From positions 1-10,921 of the forward strand of contig JAUHYJ010000064.1 of assembly GCA_030425785.1 (NCBI GenBank): DNA of 10,921 nt. Direction: 5' to 3'. The notes under the pieces are model-generated. The model saw only the letters and a program-made list of their open reading frames with translations, was not told the DNA's origin and made no database searches. The position numbers and the translations under genes are program-made. This document shows, in pieces, positions 7,085-10,921 of the stretch. Positions within the stretch are counted from its first letter, which is position 1, and each line of letters opens with the position of its first letter. This DNA is from Acidimicrobiia bacterium (lineage in GTDB: Bacteria > Actinomycetota > Acidimicrobiia > Acidimicrobiales > Ilumatobacteraceae).

Positions 7085-7120
7085 GTCGACCGCGATCGCG
7101 ACGGGTCGCGATCAGTCGAC
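7085..7120. terminator. Strong inverted repeat across the rhodanese stop codon
   Basis: Inner arms GATCGCGAC (7094-7102) and GTCGCGATC (7105-7113) are perfect over 9 bp around GG, best drawn as an 8-bp stem with a 4-nt loop. Outer arms GTCGAC (7085-7090) and GTCGAC (7115-7120) extend it to about 36 bp with a small asymmetric internal loop. The stop codon at 7114-7112 lies in the stem. No T tract follows. It may end or attenuate the rhodanese transcript before nudC, or protect its 3' end. Confidence 0.4.
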
Positions 7121-7603
7121 GAGCGGGAGCCCGGCGGCGGCCATCGCGAGGACGCCGCCATCGACGTCGTACACGGCGTCGAAGCCGAGTTCGGCCATCG
7201 TGTCGTACGCCTGGGCCGACCGGTTGCCGGACCGGCAGTAGATGACGTAGGGCTGCTCGGGGTCGAGCGCCGAGAGCCGGTCGCCGAAATCGGGTTCGTA
7301 GAAGTCGATGAGCGTCGAGCCGGCGAGGTGGCCCTCGGCGTACTCCTCGGGCGTGCGCAGGTCGATCACGGTCACGCCGTTCTCGACCAGCGTCAGCGCC
7401 TGTTGTGGGGTGACGAGGCCCGGCTCGACGGCGAACTCGGCGGCCGACTGGGCTGCCGGTGTCTCGGCGGCCGCTTCGACGGTCGGCTCGTCGTCGCCAC
7501 CACAGGCGGCCAACGAGAGCACGCCGACGACGGCGGCGACCGGGACGACGGCGGCACGGATGCGGTGGCGCCGTGACGACGGGGTGCGTGAACTGGATCG
7601 CAT
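7112..7603 (-). CDS. Rhodanese-domain lipoprotein
   Basis: Encodes 163 aa. An Arg-rich start (RRHRIR, 11-16) and a hydrophobic stretch (17-31) lead to the lipobox LAAC (31-34), so Cys34 should be lipidated and the protein anchored on the outer face of the membrane. A low-complexity Ala/Glu linker (about 35-60) precedes one rhodanese domain (about 65-163), with VIDLRTPEEYAEGHL (79-93) and the active-site loop CRSGNRS carrying Cys123. The family carries sulfane sulfur as a Cys persulfide; donor and acceptor are unknown. The single catalytic domain with intact Cys suggests an active sulfurtransferase. ATG at 7603 has a strong Shine-Dalgarno. It is divergent from cydAB across 143 bp and upstream of nudC on the same strand, which may hint at a role in envelope redox or sulfur handling (inference). 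Confidence 0.92.
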   Translation of the reverse strand: MRSSSRTPSSRRHRIRAAVVPVAAVVGVLSLAACGGDDEPTVEAAAETPAAQSAAEFAVEPGLVTPQQALTLVENGVTVIDLRTPEEYAEGHLAGSTLIDFYEPDFGDRLSALDPEQPYVIYCRSGNRSAQAYDTMAELGFDAVYDVDGGVLAMAAAGLPLVD

Positions 7604-7608
7604 GGTGG

Positions 7609-7614
7609 CTCCTC
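7609..7614 (-). promoter_or_regulatory. Ribosome binding site of the rhodanese gene
   Basis: On the minus strand this reads GAGGAG, 5 nt before ATG at 7603, a near-ideal Shine-Dalgarno that fixes the start. Confidence 0.65.
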
Positions 7615-7672
7615 GAACAGCGAACGAATTGTCCGTACATTATCACGGGTTCCGAGCACTTGTCGCTACCAT
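7615..7672. promoter_or_regulatory. AT-richer divergent promoter region (rhodanese / cydAB)
   Basis: This is the most AT-rich patch of the window. On the minus strand GATAAT (7641-7646) matches TATAAT at 5 of 6 positions, with GCGACA (7663-7668) 16 bp upstream as a possible -35 for the rhodanese gene. On the plus strand TACATT (7636-7641) and TACCAT (7667-7672) both fit TANNNT and could drive cydAB with leaders of roughly 70-100 nt. No clear Rex-type or FNR/CRP-type operator is seen. Confidence 0.4.
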
Positions 7673-7735
7673 CGACGACAGCGCCGGTGCACCTCCCCCC
7701 GGGTCCGCCACCGGCCACCCCACCCCCTGCAGAAC

Positions 7736-7739
7736 GGAG
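7736..7739 (+). promoter_or_regulatory. Ribosome binding site of cydA
   Basis: GGAG lies 7 nt before ATG 7747. It supports this ATG over the ATG directly after it at 7750 and over the open frame reaching upstream to 7459. Confidence 0.6.
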
Positions 7740-7746
7740 CCCGGCC

Positions 7747-9144
7747 ATGATGATCCTCGCCGCCGACGAACTCCTCGCCGCCCGCTATCAGATGGCCCTG
7801 TCGCTCGGGTTCCACATCGTGCTGTCGTGCTTCGGCGTGGCGTTCCCGGCCATGATCTACGTCCTGCACCGCCGCGGCATCCGCAACGACGACCCCGAGG
7901 CGCTGGCGCTCGCCAAGAAGTGGGGCAAGGCCGCTGCGGTCCTGTTCGCCGTCGGCGCCGTGTCCGGCACGATCCTGAGCTTCGAGATGGGGCTGCTCTG
8001 GCCGGGGCTGATGTCGACCTACGGTGACGTGATCGGCCTGCCGTTCGCGCTCGAGGGCATCGCGTTCTTCCTCGAAGCGATCTTCATCGGCATCTACCTC
8101 TACGGCTGGGGTCGCCTGCGTCCCGAGGTGCACCTGCGCACCCTGATCCCGATCATGGCGAGCGGCCTGTTCGGCACGTTCTGCATCCTGACGGTCAACG
8201 CGTGGATGAACGCGCCGGCCGGATTCACCCTGCTACCCGACGGCACGGTCACCGACGTCGACCCGATCGCCGCCATGTTCAACGACGCCCTGTGGCAGCA
8301 GTTCACCCACATGTACGTCGCCACGTTCATCGTCGCCGGCTTCCTGACCGCGAGCGTCTACGCCGTCGGCATGCTCCGGGGCCGGCGCGACCGATCGCAC
8401 CGGCTCGGGTTCACCGTGCCGTTCGCGTTCGCCGCGGTCGCGGCCCTCGTGCAACCCTTCGTCGGCCATGTGGCGGGCATGCGGCTCGACACCGACCAGC
8501 CGTCGAAGCTGGCGGCGATGGAGCTCGCGACCGAGACCGAGGACAACGCACCGGTCGTCATCGGCGGGGTGCTGATCGACGGCGAGGTCCGCGGCGGGAT
8601 CGAGATCCCGAAGCTGGCGTCGCTGCTCGCCGGCAATTCGTTCGACACGGTCATCACCGGGCTCGACGACATCCCCGCCGACGAGCAACCGCCGGTCAAC
8701 ATCGTCCACTGGTCGTTCCAGATCATGATCGCCGCCGGCACCACGATGGCCGCGATCGGCATCTGGTGGTGGTGGCGTCGCCGGCGCGCCACCGAACCCG
8801 GCGGCGAGTTCGACTCACCGTGGTTCCTGCGGGCGACCGTGCTCGCCGGCGTGCTCTCGGTCGTGGCGCTCGAGGCGGGCTGGATCACGACCGAGGTCGG
8901 CCGCCAGCCCTGGATCGTCTACGGCGTCATGCGCACCGAGGACGCCGTCACCTCGAACTCGGGTGTCTGGATCAGCCTCGCCGTGATGGTCGTCGTGTAC
9001 ACCAGCATGGCGGTCGTCGGCAGCCGAGTGCTGCTCGGCATGGCGCGCCGTTGGCGCGAGGACGACTCGCTCGACCTGCCGACGCCCTACGGCCCGTCCG
9101 GCGTGTTGCAGTCCGACGCCCGCGATCCGGAGGCGGTCGGATGA
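7747..9144 (+). CDS. cydA: Cytochrome bd ubiquinol/menaquinol oxidase subunit I
   Basis: Encodes 465 aa with about nine hydrophobic segments. CydA carries the three hemes (b558, b595, d) and the quinol site of the bd oxidase, which reduces O2 to water without pumping protons. Visible key residues, by E. coli equivalents: His23 (H19), Glu103 and Glu110 in ALEGIAFFLEA (E99, E107), His188 (H186), and Lys254 and Glu259 of the Q-loop (K252, E257). Met327 in SFQIM corresponds to heme b558 ligand M393. The Q-loop (about 246-318) is short, as in Gram-positive bd oxidases, explaining the smaller size than E. coli (about 520 aa). GRQPW (385-389) is present. Gln325 stands where E. coli has Arg391. ATG 7747 has a Shine-Dalgarno. 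The stop overlaps the cydB start (ATGA), indicating coupled translation. No cydX-like or cydCD gene follows. Confidence 0.96.
   Translation: MMILAADELLAARYQMALSLGFHIVLSCFGVAFPAMIYVLHRRGIRNDDPEALALAKKWGKAAAVLFAVGAVSGTILSFEMGLLWPGLMSTYGDVIGLPFALEGIAFFLEAIFIGIYLYGWGRLRPEVHLRTLIPIMASGLFGTFCILTVNAWMNAPAGFTLLPDGTVTDVDPIAAMFNDALWQQFTHMYVATFIVAGFLTASVYAVGMLRGRRDRSHRLGFTVPFAFAAVAALVQPFVGHVAGMRLDTDQPSKLAAMELATETEDNAPVVIGGVLIDGEVRGGIEIPKLASLLAGNSFDTVITGLDDIPADEQPPVNIVHWSFQIMIAAGTTMAAIGIWWWWRRRRATEPGGEFDSPWFLRATVLAGVLSVVALEAGWITTEVGRQPWIVYGVMRTEDAVTSNSGVWISLAVMVVVYTSMAVVGSRVLLGMARRWREDDSLDLPTPYGPSGVLQSDARDPEAVG
9129..9133 (+). promoter_or_regulatory. Ribosome binding site of cydB inside cydA
   Basis: GGAGG lies 7 nt before ATG 9141, within the last codons of cydA. 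With the ATGA overlap it supports re-initiation and balanced production of the two subunits. Confidence 0.65.
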
Positions 9145-10148
9145 GCCTCGCCGACGTCGCGGCCGCGTTGATGTTCCTCGGCGTCGTCGCCTACGCGATC
9201 CTCGGCGGTGCCGATTTCGGCAGCGGCGTCTGGGACCTGCTCGCCGGCGGACCACGCGAGGGCGCTCATCTCCGCAGTCAGATCGATCGCTCGATCGGCC
9301 CGGTCTGGGAGGCCAACCACGTCTGGCTGATCTACGTGCTCGTGTTCTTGTGGACCGCGTTCCCGACCGCGTTCGGGGCGATCATGACGACCCTGTTCAT
9401 CCCCTGGTTGCTCGTCGGACTCGGGATCGTGCTGCGCGGCGGCGCCTTCGCGTTCCGGAAGTTCTCCGGCTCGGTCCGCGAGGCACAGTTGCACGGTGCG
9501 GTGTTCGCCGCGTCGTCGGTCGTCACACCGTTCTTCCTCGGCATGATCGCCGGCGCCGTCGCGAGCGGTCGGGTCCCGGCCGACGGATCAGGCGACGTGT
9601 GGGATTCCTGGACCGGGCCGACGTCGTGGGTCGGCGGCGCCCTGGCCGTGCTCACCGTGGCGTTCCTCGCCGCCACCTTCCTCGCCGCCGACGCCGAACG
9701 CGGCGGCGATCACGCGCTCGCGGGTGAGATCGGCACCAAGGCGTTCTGGTCGGGGCTCGTCACCGGCGCCGTGGCGCTCGTCGCCGCGCTGGCGATCGAG
9801 CTCGACGCCGAGACCCTCGCCGACGGGTTGCACACCCGCGGCCTCGTGTTCGTGATCGGTTCGGCGGTCGCCGGCCTGGCGACGCTCGTGCTCCTGCGTC
9901 AGCGTCGGTGGGCGATCGCCCGGCTCACCGCCGTCGGCGCGGTCGGTGCGATCGTCGTCGGCTGGGGCGTCGCGCAGTACGACTGGCTGCTGGTCGACGA
10001 GCTCACGATCGCCGACGCCGCCGGCGCCCGCGCGACCCTGATCGGGTTGATCATCGTGTTCGCCGTCGCCGCCGTGACGGCGGTGCCGGCCCTGATCTGG
10101 CTGTTCGTCCTGGTCAACCAGGACGAGTGGTCGACGACCGACCACTGA
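9141..10148 (+). CDS. cydB: Cytochrome bd ubiquinol/menaquinol oxidase subunit II
   Basis: Encodes 335 aa, shorter than E. coli CydB (379), with about eight hydrophobic segments. Conserved motifs are GGADFGSG (22-29, whose Asp25 matches the E. coli D29 region), GPVWEANHVWLI (53-64) and RGGAFAFR (99-106). CydB binds no heme directly in most bd oxidases but forms a pseudo-symmetric heterodimer with CydA and contributes to proton or oxygen access. The WEANHVW form is the usual one outside enterobacteria, where E. coli has WDGNEVW. The start overlaps the cydA stop by ATGA with its own Shine-Dalgarno, so the two are one operon. No CydC/CydD transporter genes lie in the window. The gene ends 172 bp before the convergent aminotransferase gene. 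Confidence 0.95.
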   Translation: MSLADVAAALMFLGVVAYAILGGADFGSGVWDLLAGGPREGAHLRSQIDRSIGPVWEANHVWLIYVLVFLWTAFPTAFGAIMTTLFIPWLLVGLGIVLRGGAFAFRKFSGSVREAQLHGAVFAASSVVTPFFLGMIAGAVASGRVPADGSGDVWDSWTGPTSWVGGALAVLTVAFLAATFLAADAERGGDHALAGEIGTKAFWSGLVTGAVALVAALAIELDAETLADGLHTRGLVFVIGSAVAGLATLVLLRQRRWAIARLTAVGAVGAIVVGWGVAQYDWLLVDELTIADAAGARATLIGLIIVFAVAAVTAVPALIWLFVLVNQDEWSTTDH

Positions 10149-10177
10149 CATGGCCACCGGGGTCAGACCTCGACCGT

Positions 10178-10183
10178 TACGCT
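10178..10183 (+). promoter_or_regulatory. Candidate -10 box in the cydB/aminotransferase gap
   Basis: TACGCT fits TANNNT and lies 7 bases before a GTG at 10191, the same geometry as at 90/103 and 1183/1195. It points away from cydB into a region with no obvious plus-strand gene. No -35 hexamer is evident. Confidence 0.35.
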
Positions 10184-10190
10184 CGGATTG

Positions 10191-10286
10191 GTGACCGAGC
10201 GCAGCCCGTGGGCCCGACCGAGCTCCGAGGATCCGGCCGACGGCGCAGCAGACGACCCGGTGCGCGGCGCGTTGCCGACCCGCTGA
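10191..10286 (+). CDS. Possible 31-aa leaderless small ORF
   Basis: GTG start, 31 codons and a TGA stop, directly behind the -10 candidate and with no Shine-Dalgarno, so it would be translated only from a leaderless mRNA. The peptide is polar and acidic in the middle (TERSPWARPSSEDPADG) with no membrane segment, cysteine or recognised motif. It fills the gap between cydB and the convergent aminotransferase gene. It could be a real microprotein, the remnant of a lost gene, or chance. It is too short for length to be evidence in a GC-rich genome, and the promoter geometry is the only support. Confidence 0.25.
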   Translation: MTERSPWARPSSEDPADGAADDPVRGALPTR

Positions 10287-10320
10287 CGTCGATGTGACAT
10301 AGGGGGGCCGCCCGCGACCG

Positions 10321-10921
10321 CTACACGTCGGCGATGGCGGACCGGATGGCGGCGATGCCCTCGTCGAGCTCGTCGGCGGTGACGTTGAGCATCGGAGCCA
10401 GGCGGATCACGTTGCCGTAGAGGCCGCCCTTGCCGACGAGCAGCCCGTGGCGCTTGCACGCCTCGTGGAACTCGACGGTCCGCTGCTTGTCGGGCTCGAT
10501 GCCGCCGGGCTCGCAGCACTCGAACGCCCACATCAGGCCGCGGCCGCGCATCTCGGCGATCCACGGTGTGGCCTCGGCGACCGGGCCCATCGCGGCGGCG
10601 AACCGCTCCCCCATCGCCTTGGCGTTGGCCTGCAGGTCGTCGTTCTGCACGGTGCGCAGCGTCGCCAGGCCGGCAGCGGCCGACAACGGGTTGCCACCGA
10701 AGGTCGAGAACTGGAGCACGTTGATCGAGTCCATGATCTCGGCGCGGGCCACCACGCCGGCGAGCGTGATGCCGTTGCCCACGCCCTTCGCGAACGTGAG
10801 CAAGTCGGGGACGATGCCGTGCGCCTGGTAGCCCCAGAAGTGCTCGCCGGTGCGGCCCCAGCCGGTCTGGACCTCGTCGGAGATGAACAGGATCCCTCGG
10901 TTGGCCAGCTCCTTGCCGAAC
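10321..10921 (-). CDS. Class III PLP-dependent aminotransferase, 3' part only
   Basis: The last 199 codons are present; the N-terminal half lies beyond the right edge. The visible part starts inside the PLP domain: SDEVQTGWGRTG, with the Asp that contacts the pyridine nitrogen, is followed by EHFWGYQAHGIVPD and LLTFAKGVGNG, whose Lys is the expected Schiff-base lysine. STFGGNP, which contacts the cofactor phosphate, comes next, then the small C-terminal domain with MRGRGLMWAFE and NVIRLAPMLN. The HFWGYQ and STFGGNP forms resemble the alanine-glyoxylate (AGXT2-like) and omega-aminotransferase branch, but substrates in this class cannot be assigned from a fragment. GNGITLAGVVA replaces the commoner GNGxPLAAVV. 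The gene converges on cydB. Confidence 0.9.
   Translation of the reverse strand, partial: FGKELANRGILFISDEVQTGWGRTGEHFWGYQAHGIVPDLLTFAKGVGNGITLAGVVARAEIMDSINVLQFSTFGGNPLSAAAGLATLRTVQNDDLQANAKAMGERFAAAMGPVAEATPWIAEMRGRGLMWAFECCEPGGIEPDKQRTVEFHEACKRHGLLVGKGGLYGNVIRLAPMLNVTADELDEGIAAIRSAIADV

Noticed and set aside
7550..7603. Twin-arginine export signal on the rhodanese lipoprotein
   Set aside because: The RRHRIR stretch lacks the S/T-RRxFLK consensus; an ordinary Sec lipoprotein signal with an LAAC lipobox explains it.
7615..7680. Rex, FNR or CRP operator in front of cydAB
   Set aside because: No TGTGAAN3TTCACA-type or TGTGAN6TCACA-type palindrome was found. TGTCC...TCACG has the wrong spacing and weak half sites.
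10145..10166. CTGAC...GTCAG pairing across the cydB stop as a terminator
   Set aside because: Only 5 bp of stem around a 12-nt loop and no T tract; expected by chance.
1..10921. CRISPR array, tRNA, rRNA, insertion sequence or prophage
   Set aside because: No regularly spaced 25-40-bp repeats, tRNA-like cloverleaf, transposase motif or flanking inverted repeats were seen on reading both strands.

Overview
The window is a very GC-rich stretch of chromosome with dense coding, frequent GTG starts, and several genes that seem to begin at the 5' end of their mRNA behind a TANNNT -10 box. This fits an actinobacterium. The secreted protease with C-terminal 'VLDTR...DVxGYF' repeats makes an Acidimicrobiia/Ilumatobacter-like source plausible, but that assignment is inference. 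No rRNA, tRNA, CRISPR array, insertion sequence or phage gene was seen. Gene content and base use look like ordinary chromosomal core and near-core genes.

Layout. (1) At 1-366 a small hypothetical gene (103-366) follows a candidate leaderless promoter. Upstream of it is a triple 7+4 bp direct repeat like a mycobacterial PhoP box. (2) At 382-3213 an SDR oxidoreductase (minus) and a cytosolic S9 prolyl-oligopeptidase-type peptidase (plus) diverge from a 60-bp gap that holds a stem-loop-like inverted repeat. (3) At 3308-6178 there is a secreted subtilisin-like S8 protease of 956 aa with three C-terminal repeats. Its 94-bp upstream gap carries an 18-bp perfect palindrome next to a candidate -10 box. 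(4) At 6202-7603 on the minus strand, a rhodanese-domain lipoprotein is followed by nudC (NAD+ diphosphatase), with a strong inverted repeat across the rhodanese stop codon. (5) At 7747-10148 cydA and cydB form a translationally coupled pair encoding a short-Q-loop cytochrome bd oxidase, divergent from the rhodanese gene. (6) At 10149-10921 there is a possible 31-codon leaderless ORF, then the 3' part of a class III (PLP) aminotransferase on the minus strand, cut by the window edge.

Working together: cydA and cydB clearly make one membrane complex. The lipoprotein rhodanese beside them may link sulfane-sulfur chemistry outside the membrane to a sulfide-tolerant oxidase, and NudC adds NAD(H)/NAD-RNA turnover nearby; these links are inferred from position only. 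The two peptidases are adjacent but act in different compartments (cytosol and outside), so a common role is not evident.

I did not find a clear undescribed multi-gene system. The best leads are the PhoP-like repeat, the repeated leaderless-start pattern with its 31-codon ORF, and the lipoprotein rhodanese/cytochrome bd pairing.
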